Below are positions 1 through 12,107 of a stretch of DNA of 64,000 nt, one piece after another (within the stretch, counting starts at the first letter, position 1; each line of letters starts with the position of its first letter). The translations under genes were made by a program, and so were the position numbers. This DNA comes from Parasponia andersonii (lineage: Eukaryota; Streptophyta; Magnoliopsida; Rosales; Cannabaceae): the NCBI GenBank assembly GCA_002914805.1, contig JXTB01000103.1, positions 121,267 to 185,266 of the forward strand, given 5' to 3'. The notes beneath the pieces are model-generated. The model ran no database searches. It worked only from the letters and a program-made list of their open reading frames with translations, and was not told where the DNA came from.

Positions 1-189
1 GAAGCTCCCTCATCTCTTCAACCACAACCTCTGCACTGCAGTGAGTCTGCTAGCGAGTCCACTCAGTCACTAAAGCTTGCTTTTTTCATAAAACCTGTCC
101 ACCTTAAATTACAGAAGTGCCTTTCTAGATTGGGCCGAACTCTGAAGACCAAATTCTACTGGTACTGGCACATGGTGGACTTTCACTAG
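1..189 (+). CDS. 3' end of an unrecognised reading frame (partial)
   Basis: Frame 1 is open from the first base for 62 codons and ends at TAG 187-189. The base composition is balanced, unlike the AT-rich DNA that follows, and the residues look protein-like: a Ser/Gln-rich start, then a basic stretch (KPVHLKLQKCLSRLGRTLK) and an aromatic end (KFYWYWHMVDFH). The start lies outside the window. I do not recognise the family. It may be the last exon of a real gene, or a gene fragment or transposon piece. Confidence 0.45.
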   Translation, partial: EAPSSLQPQPLHCSESASESTQSLKLAFFIKPVHLKLQKCLSRLGRTLKTKFYWYWHMVDFH

Positions 190-2085
190 GTCTTAGAACA
201 TACTAGAACTTTTTATCATTAGGGAAATTGGGACCACTAGTCCCCAAATTTATCATTCATTTGCATTTTAGTCCTTAAAAACGTTTATTGGCAATTTAGT
301 TCCTAACGTAACAAATTTGTTGCAATTAAATCCAACTAATTAGATTATGATAAGATTTGGATTTAAAAAAAAAAAAACAAAACAAAAACAACAAATTATC
401 TACCATGTGCACCATAGGTGTCATTTTTTAGGGGCAAAATTGAAAAAATAAAATCTTTCTCTCTCTTTTCTTCTATTTTTTCTTCTTTTTTTGTTTTTGG
501 CTCCCTCCACCACCACTCAGTGATGCTTCGGGCACTACAATCTCTTGCATATTTTTTGTCCGAATAATATTATGGAACACCAATAATGACCACTTGACCA
601 CTTTCGTGCTTCTTCCATAATTACCTAAATCCAGGTGTCTATGAAAGCACATATGATATGTGCATGTATAATATGCCTATTGCCCACAACCATAGTTATA
701 TCGTTGCCACTAAAAGTGATAAAAAAAACAAAGACAACGTGAAAATCATTCAAATTGTATCACACTACATCAACTTGTGGCATATCTTTATTTATGTGGT
801 TTTGTTATAGTTTACAAAATCTTCAAACTGCATGATGTTGTTTGGCGTGCAATTTGACGAAAATACTTTGCAATTCAAACCACAATGCAATGTACGTTAC
901 ATGATTCTTTTTAGAGTAACTTTTTGTTCCTTTTTCAACTTCTAATTAAAACTTTTAATTCACATATTCTATTTTTATAATTGGCACCTAATAATTTTTC
1001 TTTTTCTCATGAAATAATTAATGTATAAGCAAAAAGATATTAAATTTCAATTTGTCAAATATGGCAAACCATGTGCCTAATTTTATAAGTAGCCTATTAC
1101 TCACTACCAATTAAGGTGACTTAATAGTAAAAATAGTAAAAAATCTTAATCATGGGTTCGAATTTTTGTTGACCATGTAAAAGCTTGTTCCTGCCAATCC
1201 CGTAACCAATGTAGAGTTAGAAGCATCCACGGTAAAGTCAAAGAAAAAATGTCACTGTAGTTGCCACAATTTTTTTTTTTAAGCAACATGTATTCTGACA
1301 TTGACTATACCATTAGAAATTAATTATATGTATAACCATTTTTCCTTTCTAAATAGAGATGTGAACACAGTATATTTGATATAAGCGCATTTAATTCTCT
1401 TATTTATTTCTACGCCTGAATCCGCTTAAGGGAGGAGCAAGTCGAACTTGCCTATCAAATGGCAAGTTTTTTAGTAGTTGGTTTGTCATAGATCGGGTAA
1501 TCAATACGAATTGACATTTTTGTTCACCCTACTCTCAAGGATGTCCGAAAATCCATTAAGGTGGGTATTAACAAAATGGAGCAAGCCTATTTGGTTCAAC
1601 ATCTTCATCCCATTCTTAGACCCGTTATGGTTATTTGTTCTAACCATTCTTATTTTTTCATTCTAATGATCCATTTAAACGGATGCTTATTTTAATAATT
1701 CATTTTTTCCATACAAATGACTTATTTTTTAAATTTTTGGAATGAATTTTTTTTCCTTGAAATGAGAATGGAGCTTGGAAGTTATTTTTGAATGTTATAT
1801 TTCAATATCTATCATTCTAATTATAACTTATTCTATTTTATCACACCTAAGTATCTTTCATTCTAATTATAACTTATTCTATTACTTCTGTTTAAATATA
1901 CTCATTCAAATGTCCAAACCAAACAATATTAGTATGTAGCTACTTGGAATAATATTTGGGTGTGTCATACATGTAATCATAGAGTTTTCTTTAGAGCGCA
2001 CCACAATTTTGTAATCAAAGTTGCATATTTAAAGTGAAAGTGAAGATAATTCGATTAGTATTGGGGTTCTTTGCAAAACACATTT
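190..2085. other. AT-rich intergenic DNA
   Basis: No coding region can be supported here. There are poly-A and poly-T runs, and around 1811-1882 a 25-bp direct repeat (cattctaattataacttat...) about 48 bp apart. The segment around 1600-1920 has the T-rich, TCATTC-repeating look of a MITE (it ends near TCCAAACCAAAC), but no boundaries or target duplication could be fixed. Confidence 0.5.
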
Positions 2086-2089
2086 GACA

Positions 2090-2630
2090 GAGTATATTTT
2101 GGGAGATACACCCCTTCGTATAATTTATTGGTATATATACATTTTAAAGTTTTAAATTATTTTAAATACAAAAATGCCTCTAACAGTTATCCTATCAAGG
2201 GTCCATAGTTTGGTATTTTGGCTAGACAAGGGACGTTAAGTTGTTAGACATATTATCTAATGCCTTTTGATATCTTATCTAGTGCTCTCGACACCATTTT
2301 CTAGTGCATGACCCAATTTTTTTTAAATTTTTTTGTTCTTTCGAGTTGCGAGACACTCTGTTTATTATTGCTCGACATCCTATCTAACCGATTCAATTTC
2401 ATGTTTAGCACTCTCAACATCTTGTTTAGTACTAAACACTCATATGTACTCTATTTTTCTGTCAAGTTTCTAGACACATTATCTAGCTATCGATACCTTT
2501 ATTTAGCGCTCTTGATTTAAGAGTATACCAGTCCTTTTATACCTTTATTTTTTTAAATAGGTGTATTTAGTCTATTTATAAAAGGATGTATTTTTTAAAA
2601 CTCACTATTAAAGGATGAATTTCACCTAAT
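2090..2630. repeat. Dispersed repeat, copy A (CTAGACA-rich)
   Basis: This segment resembles one at about 16130-16560. Shared pieces in the same order are a tcaagg..cca step, a gctagac/gataagg run, gttaagttgctagaca-like text, repeated short words around ctagaca/atctagt, a ttttttgttctttcgagttg-like run, and a downstream ggtgta/gatgta text before a poly-T. The matches are diverged. The element type is unknown; no coding capacity was seen. Confidence 0.45.
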
Positions 2631-3680
2631 TTTCCATTAATATTTTTCATTATCCAAAATGGGTTCCGATTATCGAAGGAATGTGGATATATTACACATA
2701 GCCGAGGACAAATGAGTCATGTATAGGATAGCTTTTATCAAACATTTATTTGGGCTTGATTTAATTGAATTTTAAAATCTAAAGGTTTTTACCGGATGTA
2801 ACGTTATTTTATTCGCTAAAATTAAAAAACAGAATTTTTTTTAATAGAAATAACCCATTAATATTCCTTTTAGTTCATTTAAAAGAGAAAAAAGTAATAA
2901 TAATAATAAGAGCTCTTCTGCAGTCCCTCATGGCTATTTGAGGCACAAAGTCCCTCATTGTACGAAAAGACACTTGACATGGGCCTGTTGTTAATCATGG
3001 CAACCGGTACTCTTTTTCAAAATGAGGACAAACTTTCTTGGCTGAAAGATTATTTTTGTAATTGCGGCAAAATAAACAATTATATAAGTCAAAGAATGGG
3101 AGAGCGTATGGTAAATTCAAGACAAGTTAGCATCATAAAAATAATAAAAGGCTGATAGAAAAATGAATATGTTAAAATAAAAGGCTGATGGAAAAATGGA
3201 TATGTTAAACTATTGTGATTAACTATTCTGAGATAAATTTAGGAGCGTTATTTATTATATATTAGCGAGAAATTATTATTGATATGTATTCTTCTTTACG
3301 AGTATATGAAATTTAAGTATTTATTTTTTCAAAATAGTAATAAAATGAATGAGAAATTGCCACCTAAAATAAGCTAAGTAAGAAGAAAAAGTAATGAAAA
3401 TTTGCTAAAGTCCCGTATGAAAAAGAAATACAAAATACAAATTAAAAAGTGTTTATATAGAGTTATCTAATTTTTTAATTAGTAACTTGATAAGCTGAGA
3501 GGCTCTCTTTTGCATGTGCAAACAAGAGGTACAAATCATGGATTGGACGTATGCGCTTGCGCATCCTGCAGGTATGAATGTGTTGGGCTTTTTTTGCACT
3601 TTGAAATTTTGTTTTCCTATCTCAGAGCCCATAAAAGATTCTAAAACTGTTTTGTAACTTTAGAAAATGAATGAGCATCA

Positions 3681-4390
3681 TGTAACAACTATTTTTAAAG
3701 GTCATAAACCTTTTACAACAGTCAAAATATTTGATATTTAATCAGAAAAACTACCGAAATATTTTTGGCTTTATGGATAGGTTTTATGGTAGAATTCCCT
3801 TTGGAGCAAAACGTTTGGTATATAATTAGAAAAACTGCCAAAATGTTTTCGGTTTTATGGATAAGTTTTATAGTAAAATTCCCTTTGGAGCATATAAAAG
3901 GAGGGTTCTTCATCTCATTTCAATGCACCAAAATAATCTGCTTACTCATTCCTTATATTCTTTTTGTGGTGTTTAAGAGTTAGTTAGCGTATTGGGGTTT
4001 TGAGTTTCTTGTTCAAACTTTCTAGTGGAGTTTTCTTGTATTTCTGGTGATAGCTTTTGAGAGTAAATCAGTTCATTGGGTGTAACAATTTGGTACTATC
4101 TTGCATTCGCAAGCCGTTTTATTCTGAAAATCAGACATCGTTCACATACCTCTTAATACTCCAATGAAGAAGCATAATTGTTTTAAGAAAATTGTGTTTT
4201 CACACAAGACTCGATTTGATTTCCTTAAATTACTTTATTATTTTGATTATTACTATTGTGATAGTTATTTTTCCTTAATTAGTTATTTTTCCTTAATTAT
4301 AGTATATTAATACTGATTTCTTTTGCTGCGCTATATTTGTGCACTTATTTTTCTAGATTTATTATTATTTGTGATAGTATTTTTCTAACA
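3681..4390 (+). mobile_element. Candidate solo LTR (Copia-like), boundaries tentative
   Basis: The segment begins TGTAACAACT and ends TTTTTCTAACA. It has the layout of a plant LTR: a TATA box (catataaaagg, about 3890) preceded by two copies of an 83-85 bp unit (about 3725-3893), then a leader-like GT-rich region. No matching 5-bp target duplication was found at these limits, so either end may be wrong. No internal retroelement sequence lies next to it, hence a solo LTR or LTR fragment. Confidence 0.4.
3725..3893. repeat. Tandem duplication of about 84 bp upstream of a TATA box
   Basis: Two adjacent diverged copies share the words atcagaaaaactaccgaaat / attagaaaaactgccaaaat, ggctttatggataggtttta and gaattccctttggagca. 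The second copy runs straight into catataaaagg. A U3 enhancer duplication is the simplest reading. Confidence 0.7.
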
Positions 4391-5877
4391 AAGGCAACCT
4401 AATTTACTAACTTGTCATTGTAAAACCTGAGTTATATTACGTAACAAACTTGTTAGATAGATGTAAATTCAAGACCTTTTTGCATTATAAAAGTGAGAAA
4501 AGGCACCGTACTAACTTGTAATTGCAAAACATGTCTAGTATTACGTAACAAACTTAATAGAAATTAAAAGTTACATTTAATTATTATTTTTGTAAACATG
4601 AACTGTATAGGTCTTATACATGTGTTCTTTTTTCTTTTTCTTTTTCTTGTTCTTTCTTTTTTTTTTTTAAAAAAAAAAATTTATAAACAAAGTCTTAAAC
4701 ATGTGTTCGTATCTCTTTTGAAATATAGAGTATATTATGCCTTGATTTTACTGAATTAAATGCAAGGTTTAGATCATTTCTCCGATATTATTAACATTAA
4801 TCCCATAAGTAATATTACGTGGTCTGGTAATATGAAATCTCAAGCATTAGTCCCATGAAATAAGAAATGAAGTTAAAAAAAAATTGTGTACTTAAACTAG
4901 TATACTAGTGTAGAAATTAATCAATATTAGCGAAGATAAGCTTTATATAATAATTTTAATAAACTATACAAATCCATAAAGAATTAGGTAATGACATTAT
5001 ATTTAATTCATGAGAAATTATGTTCATCCTTTTTTTTTAGGCGGATTTTACTCTTTTTTTCAAATACAAAAACATAATAGGTATTGGATTCGAGTATTTT
5101 TTTCACCATGGTTGAAAATTTTTGATTAAAGCTAAGTGTTTGAAAATAAAAGTCCTAACTTTGTAAATAATTTATAATTTGTCCATAATTAAGCCAAGTA
5201 TATGTGTAGTTATAGTTCATGCATTTAGTTAATAATTTTACATATGATACTTGTAAAAGACATATAATATATTTTTAAAACATTTAGTCATGTTATTTAT
5301 TTTGCCAAAATATAGATAAAACCATTTATATTTTCACTAAAAATGTACAATTTACGTATTTATTTTTGGACTATATAAATTATATTTGCCATAATAAATT
5401 ATATTTTTTCCTCAACTATATAGTCATATTATATATTTTTTCCTCAACTATATAGTCATATTATATATTTTGACATATTATCTTAAAAAAAAAATAATAC
5501 GCTAGTTTTTGAAATGAATGACACTTTCAAAAGAAGTTAGTTTGAAATGAATTTCGCTTTCAAAATAATATGTAGTCATATTATATATTTTGACATATAT
5601 TTTTATTAGTATACTAAAATTTTGCACTAAAAACTTACAATAGTGATGAGACGTCATTTTTAGTCATATAACTTTAAATGATGTGGTCTCACTATAAAAA
5701 AAGAAGTAGTTAAAATAAATATCAATTGATATTGTATAAATTTTTAGTATAAGATGTTGATGTCCCTAACATTACTCTTTGTCAATATACTTGCTACCCT
5801 AGTACTACCCCTAGTATTAAATCTCACATTTCTATCGTTGGTTTAGTTTTGATTGTTAAATTGCACAATTAAATGGC
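4391..5877. other. AT-rich intergenic DNA with small repeats
   Basis: No gene is supported. At about 5403-5470 a 32-bp unit (cctcaactatatagtcat...) occurs twice in tandem almost perfectly, and a related tagtcatattatatattttg occurs again near 5572-5592. There is a T-tract/A-tract junction at about 4655-4680. Confidence 0.5.
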
Positions 5878-6430
5878 AGGTTATTATAAATATAAAATAA
5901 ACATTGGATTTTTTTTTTATTTGGATTTTTTTTTTATTTTAGCCATAAAACTTTGGGTTTCTGATAATATCAAATAAAATCTTGAGATTTTGAAATCCAA
6001 TCAAATTGAATCTAAAATAAATATTTAATCAATGAATATATAACATAATTAAGAAACAACTTTATTTTTAAGTATTCAATTCTCATGAACAATATTTTAA
6101 AATTTATTTTAACTAAAAAAATCGATATTTTCAATATAAAATAACATAGTTTTCACCCAATTGGGGTACTTGTCAATGTAAATAGCCTTGCATAGCCGTG
6201 CATAATAGTATACATTAAGAAAAATACGTCATTTGACTTATTTTATTAGCTAATTTGATTCAATTTTATAATCCAAAGGTTTTATTTGATATAAATAAAG
6301 ATTTAAGGTTTTTTTTTTGGCTAAAATTAAACAATGATAAGGTTTTTCTTTCTTGATATAATCAAAAACCCAAAGATTTTTCTTTGCTAAAATTAAAAAA
6401 CTCAGGGTGTTTTTTTTTCATTGGTAACCT
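5878..6430. mobile_element. Mutator-like MITE, copy 1, with 10-bp target site duplication
   Basis: The element starts AGGTTATTATAA and ends TTGGTAACCT, so the outermost AGGTTA/TAACCT are inverted. It is flanked on both sides by attaaatggc (5868-5877 and 6431-6440), a perfect 10-bp duplication. The inside is AT-rich with repeated ttttagccataaaac / gctaaaattaaa words forming long, imperfect inverted ends. A clear relative lies at 56384-56975. The length of the target duplication points to the Mutator superfamily; there is no coding capacity. Confidence 0.8.
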
Positions 6431-6440
6431 ATTAAATGGC

Positions 6441-8242
6441 CAAGCTTACTTGAGGGACTAAGTAGTAAAGTGAGGGAATTCCCTAATAATATATAAATAT
6501 TGTCAATCTAATAGGTATTTTTTTTAACTTATGTGTAGATAATTTTTTTAACCGTTGGATTATCATCTAATAATGATCTAACGATTATAATTATTTGCAT
6601 GAAAAGATGAGCATATTAATACTACTTCTCTTTCTTATTTTTTACTATAAAAAATATGTATGATAAATTTTATTGGCTAAAACAGTATCTATGTAAAGGT
6701 GAAAAAAAACCTACTAGATTGGTGTCCATACATAAATATATATACATACACATGCACGTAGTCAAACTCACACATATAAATTATTTATAAGTTAAACTTT
6801 TCATATTTTGCAAAAGGTTATTCGCAAAAGAACATCCTGAAATATAGTATTTTTGCAAATTTAATCTTATCTTTTAGCTTGTGAAAAATTATACCTTCAA
6901 ATTTTTGAAAATTTGTACATTCGCCATNTTCCAAAAAAACATAATGGACGAAACAGTCCAAGATGTACCAGAATAGGCCTAGGCAAACGGATCCATAATG
7001 GGCCAAAATGAGCCGCCAATCTTGGCCCAAGTCTAACCACCATATATGCAAGATAATGAAAGATTCACTATGTACATATATAGATTTCATTTGGTATACA
7101 AAATAGGATAAGATAGTATTGAACTATTCTAAAGAGTTGGATAAGATGAGATGGGATATGATTATAGTCCAACTATATTCCATTTTTGATATCTTGGCCA
7201 AAGTCCAACTACTATAATGAAAAATTCACCATGAACATATATAAGCTTCGTTTGGTATGTAAGTTAAAGATAATATTGAACTATTTTATAGGATTGTATT
7301 AGATGATGTGATATGATTATAATCCCATTCTATTATATTTTTGGTGCGTTATTTTTAGTTAGGACAAGATTTGAATGTGTGTTTTATATTTTTAACTAAA
7401 TAATAAATTTTTTAGGATTGCTTTTTTAAAAAATTATAAATAAATAATTAAATTATTGTTTTATTATTTACAAATAAATTAAAAATTATTTTTTTGCAAA
7501 TTATTTTCAAATTGTGTTTAATTAAATGTTAAAATAACAAATTATACCCTCCATATATATACATATATAGAAAAAATTAAATCAAAATTTAAAAACAAAA
7601 TAAAAATATAATACTAATTATATCAATTCATACATACGTATCGAATTGTCTACACAGTTCACCATCCAAAGTAAAATAAAATAATACTAAGAACAAATAC
7701 TTTGTCAACTATAAGAGGACAGGAAAAATCTCTCCTTCGAAGAAACGTTTAATCAATGAAGACAATAATAGGAGGTACATAAACCAAGAACTCTGCACCA
7801 CCCACAATCTACATACAAACTGAGGAAATTACAGAATTTTTTACACATACTAAACACAAATAACCACTTACATTTGAAAGGACTAAAACTTCCATCCTAT
7901 TTCCTACAATTTTAGTCCCATCCTGCGATTTTCATCCATAAACAATTCAAAAATCTTTAGCAAAATAATGGCAATATCATTAATACCCCAATTCTAGAAA
8001 GAATCATAGTTGCAAAATAAGTGACAAGCATCTCTACTTCAAAAGGTATTGCAAAGCAACCTTTGACAAGTCTACAAAAACTGCAAAAAAAATACCTCCG
8101 CAACCACTTGAACCAACTTGTACTATTAGACGTCGTACAACAGCGTTTGCCGCAATGAAGCCAGTAGCCTAGCTTAGTGGCTATTTTGCTTCGGTGCCGT
8201 TGTACATATAAAAAGCTAAAAAATAAAAAAAAATAAACGAAG
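6441..8242. other. Intergenic DNA upstream of the PPR pseudogene
   Basis: This includes one N (about 6927) and a diverged tandem duplication of about 170 bp at 7022-7353 (gaaagattcactatgtacat / gaaaaattcaccatgaacat; ggatatgattatagtcc / gatatgattataatcc). At 8205-8215 catataaaaag is a possible TATA box 30-40 bp before the pseudogene ATG. A minus-strand frame at 7957-8250 has a hydrophobic end but no recognisable family, so I do not call it. Confidence 0.5.
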
Positions 8243-8345
8243 ATGACCATTAGATCTGGTAATTCTTGCCTCTTTAGTCTCTTCTCACTCTATTTTTGTT
8301 CTTACGCTTCTTCTAATACTCGTTATGATTATGATTTGGACAAGG

Positions 8346-9136
8346 GATAATAATATTAAAATACCTTGAGTTTTATTTATTTTTTTTTTTATAAAAAAAT
8401 CCCGACTTTTGAATGCCTATAAAATAATACTCTCATTTTCAAATTTCTATAAAATAATATCTTGATTTTTGAGGTTCTGCAAAATAATACTCTCATTTTT
8501 GAATTCTACAAATTGATACTTGATAATTAAAATCTTGCAAATTAATATCTTAAGATTTGAAATTCATATAAATTTATAATCTTAATGTCTAATTAGTTGA
8601 TTTTAATAATAAAAAGATAGTAGTAGCTATTTTCAACTTAATTAAAATTTATTAAACACAAATAAAATTTCTGAAAAAATATTTATAATTAGCGTATTTC
8701 ACTTTTCATTTAAAATAGAAAAATAAAAAATTAGAACGAGAGATAAAAGTAATTAATTGTAAAAAAAAAAAAAAGAAACATGTGGTAAAAAAATTGTGTT
8801 TATTAACAATTAACCAAACAAAGTAGTTATAAAATAATTTTCGATAATATACTAATATCTAAATATTTTTAATAAGTTAATGAGAGATATTCGTATCTTT
8901 TAATTTGTTCATAGTATAAATAAATAAAAAAAAACACAAGCTGAAAGTACTAATTTATAGAAATCGTAAATATCAAAGTATTAATTTACAAAATTCAAAA
9001 AAAAAGTATTAATTTATAGAATTCTAAAAATTAAGATATTATTTTGTAAAAATTAAAAAATAAAGGTATTATTTTGTAGAAATTGAAAAATTAAGATTCT
9101 TTTTTAACTAAAAAGTTAAAATTCTGGGATTTATAC
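8346..9136. mobile_element. MITE with repeat-built inverted ends inside the PPR pseudogene
   Basis: The left third is built of units of about 37 bp of the type ataaaataatatcttgattt; the right third has the inverse (aaaaattaagatattatttt). The two ends therefore form long imperfect inverted repeats around an AT-rich centre. It sits exactly where homology to the intact PPR gene breaks off (8345) and resumes (9137). Target duplication was not resolved; gggat occurs at both edges. The superfamily is unassigned. Confidence 0.65.
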
Positions 9137-10128
9137 GTGATTAACTCTCTGGAGAAATTGGTCATCAAAATATGTAAATCTGGTAACCTTAAAGTAAATG
9201 AGGCTTTGGGTTATTTCGAATCCGTTATTAGGATGCGCCCCATGCCCTCCATTCGGGCTTTTAATCATTTGCTTGAGGCTCTCTCCAAGAAGAAGCACTC
9301 TTCTATTATTGTCTCCATGTATAAACGGATGATGATAGGTTGCCTTTATTTTCGCCCTAATGTCTGCACATTGAATGCTGTAATCAAGTGTCTGTGTCGT
9401 TCAGAGAAGGTGAAGTTGGGCTTCTCTGTTTTGGCAACTCTCTATAAGCATGGCCTTCGACCTAATGCTTACACGCTCACTACTCTGCTTCACGGGCTGT
9501 GCACGCAAGCCTCCATGGTTGCGGCAATGGAGTTATTTCAGGATATACTAGACTAGAAACAACCATGTAGTGAAGTTACTTACGCGACTCTCATCAATGG
9601 GTTTTGTTAGGCCGGGGAAACTGGCAAGGCACTTGAGCTGCTCAAGAAATTGCATGACAATAGGAGGATTAAACCTTTCGTAGGTTGTTTTAAGCCAATC
9701 GTTGACATGGATGAGGCCTTGAGCTTGTTTCAAGATATGATAAACCTTGGTGTTGTCCTAGATGTTGTTACTTACACATCCTCGGTTCATGGGTTATGCA
9801 AATTCGGCTGTTGGGAACACGCCAAGAGATTCCTAATTGATATGCTTGATAGAGGTATTTCACCTGACGTATGTACTTATTCTGCTGTATTTGATTCTTT
9901 TGTAAAAATGGGAAAATTCTAGAGGCAGATTCACTATTTGGATTGATGATCAAGAAATGCGTACAACCTAAAGCTGTCACGTTCACTTCTCTGATTTCTG
10001 TATGGTGCAAGTTAAGCCACACAATTCTTAGAAAACATGACCGATCGTATACTCTTAGTTGATATTGTTACTTATAATACCATGTTGGATGGTCTCAACC
10101 GGGAAGGAAGAGCCAAAGAGGCACTTGA

Positions 10129-12107
10129 TGTTGGATTTTAAACGATTTTCGCAGCGGAATATTGGACCAGGAATATTCAAAAATTTTCTTAAAATAATTG
10201 ACTATATGAGTGCATAGTATTAATTCATAGCAAAATGGAACATATAAAGAGAATAGATCTAATACTTCTTGTAGCCTATCAGCAGATACTAGCTTTACTG
10301 TCTTCTCAACCACGATATTCCAACCCAAGCCTCAAACACAACTAGATGAACGTGTGAGCATTGCATACTATTTCTTAAACTCACACTTTAAGCCCTTACA
10401 ATTTTCTCAATACATGAGACAATTTTCTCAATACATGAGACAATTTTCTCAATACATGAGATTGCAAGGGTTTAATCTATAGAGAATAGGAAGACACTCT
10501 TCTTTTTCTCTCTAGTTTATGGAGGCTTTGTAGAAAATAATACGTAGTCTATTCTGTATTTTCTGCTAGGGTTCCTTTATATATATATATATATATATGT
10601 TTATTTATTAAACTACTTAATAAATTATATATTAATTAAATCAATATATATATAACCTTAAAAAAATGTTAGTTTACTTTTTTTATTTTATAAAAGTAAA
10701 ATTATATATATATATATATATATTTATTAAACTATTTAATAAATAAATTAATATATTAATCAAATCAATATATATATATAACCTTAAAAAAATGTTACCT
10801 TAGTTTTTTTAAAAAAAAGAAAACGTAATTTTATATATATATATATATATAAACTAGCAGATAATTCACTCCTTCAAAAAAGAGTGTTTCACTTTTAGTC
10901 AGTTTCCCAATTTCTATTTATCTAATTATCTGATAATTAGATATTTTTAAATTCAAAATTTAAACAAATTAGGAAACTTATCTTTCCATAAATTTAAATT
11001 AATTAATTCAAAATTAATTAATTAATTAATAGTAATAATTATTAATTACATATAGATAAACTATTTATCTAAACAAAGTGTGCAGTAACAGAAACAATAT
11101 AATATCCAGTACAGTGTTTGTAAGAGGTGGAATTGGGGACCTATGGACTTGTAATTCAAGTTCCAATAAATTATGATAATTAATTAAACTCTTTAATTAA
11201 TTTGTCTAATTTATTAATTCTATATTACTCCACTAAAAATATGGAATTGCACTCTTGAAGTTACAAAATTAATTTACTCAGAAAATAGCGAGCAGTCCAT
11301 CGATTTAATAATTACATGTAGTTCAATCCTCCATAGACAATTCATAATTGGAGCTAGGTTATATTCCGTTTACCTCTCAAATTACATCTTTATCCTTGTG
11401 TACTATTGATTCTCTAATGAACAATTAATTTATAAATCTATTATAAATTGAGTACTCAAACTGTTCAAGTCCTGAATCAATACACAAGGGAATCATCTTT
11501 CTAGCTTCCTAATGGAAGGAATGGATTCCATATCTATAAGCTACATTCCCAGCTACTCATTTCATCATGCTCCCAAGATTCAAGTATTTCGATCTGTTTA
11601 AAAACAAACCTTTAACAAGTATATCAAAGAACATAATGTTATAAATAGGAGTCTATAACTACTCAGGATTAAGATTGATATATATATGATCATCTAGTGA
11701 CATTATTTGAACTCTCAACAGTTAACGGAATTTATGTGATATTCAAATCATGTCTGGTCCAGTCCTATATAATCAAATTATATAAAGTACCTCCATTGTG
11801 ATGCCAACACATCAATAGTCCGGATAAGACTATTACATTCTCAATGTTAATGGACTGTACTAATAATATTTAATTAAAGATCCCAAACTTTAATTAATTA
11901 TTACAGACTATATTTAGTTTATGATCCATTAATTTAATCCTCATGTATATAACACTTATATGCTAAATTTATGGTCACATAAATAAACTAGGAATTTTCT
12001 GATATTTAATGACATACCAATTATGCACAAATTCAAATAGAAAAATTTTATTTTATTAATTCAACAAATATCCAAAATATACATGCTTTTAGGACATAAT
12101 CCTAACA
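10129..12107 (-). mobile_element. Solo LTR, 1979 bp, with perfect 5-bp target duplication
   Basis: The element begins TGTTGGATTTTA and ends CATAATCCTAACA, so the ends are TG...CA with an inverted TGTTRGGATT. It is flanked by cttga at 10124-10128 and 12108-12112. PPR homology continues without loss across the junction, proving insertion into the gene. No internal retroelement sequence remains. It contains three perfect copies of a 21-bp unit (10399-10461) and several (TA)n tracts (10577-10599, 10704-10722, 10834-10852). The CCGCTGCG...CCAACA end, read on the minus strand, is typical of the 3' end of some plant Copia LTRs, so minus orientation is likely. Confidence 0.9.
10399..10461. repeat. 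Three perfect tandem copies of a 21-bp unit
   Basis: The unit caattttctcaatacatgag+a is repeated three times head to tail inside the solo LTR. Identical copies indicate recent expansion. Confidence 0.95.

Noticed and set aside
1130..1180. SINE-like box B (gggttcgaattttt)
   Set aside because: No upstream box A and no poly-A tail or target duplication at a fitting distance.
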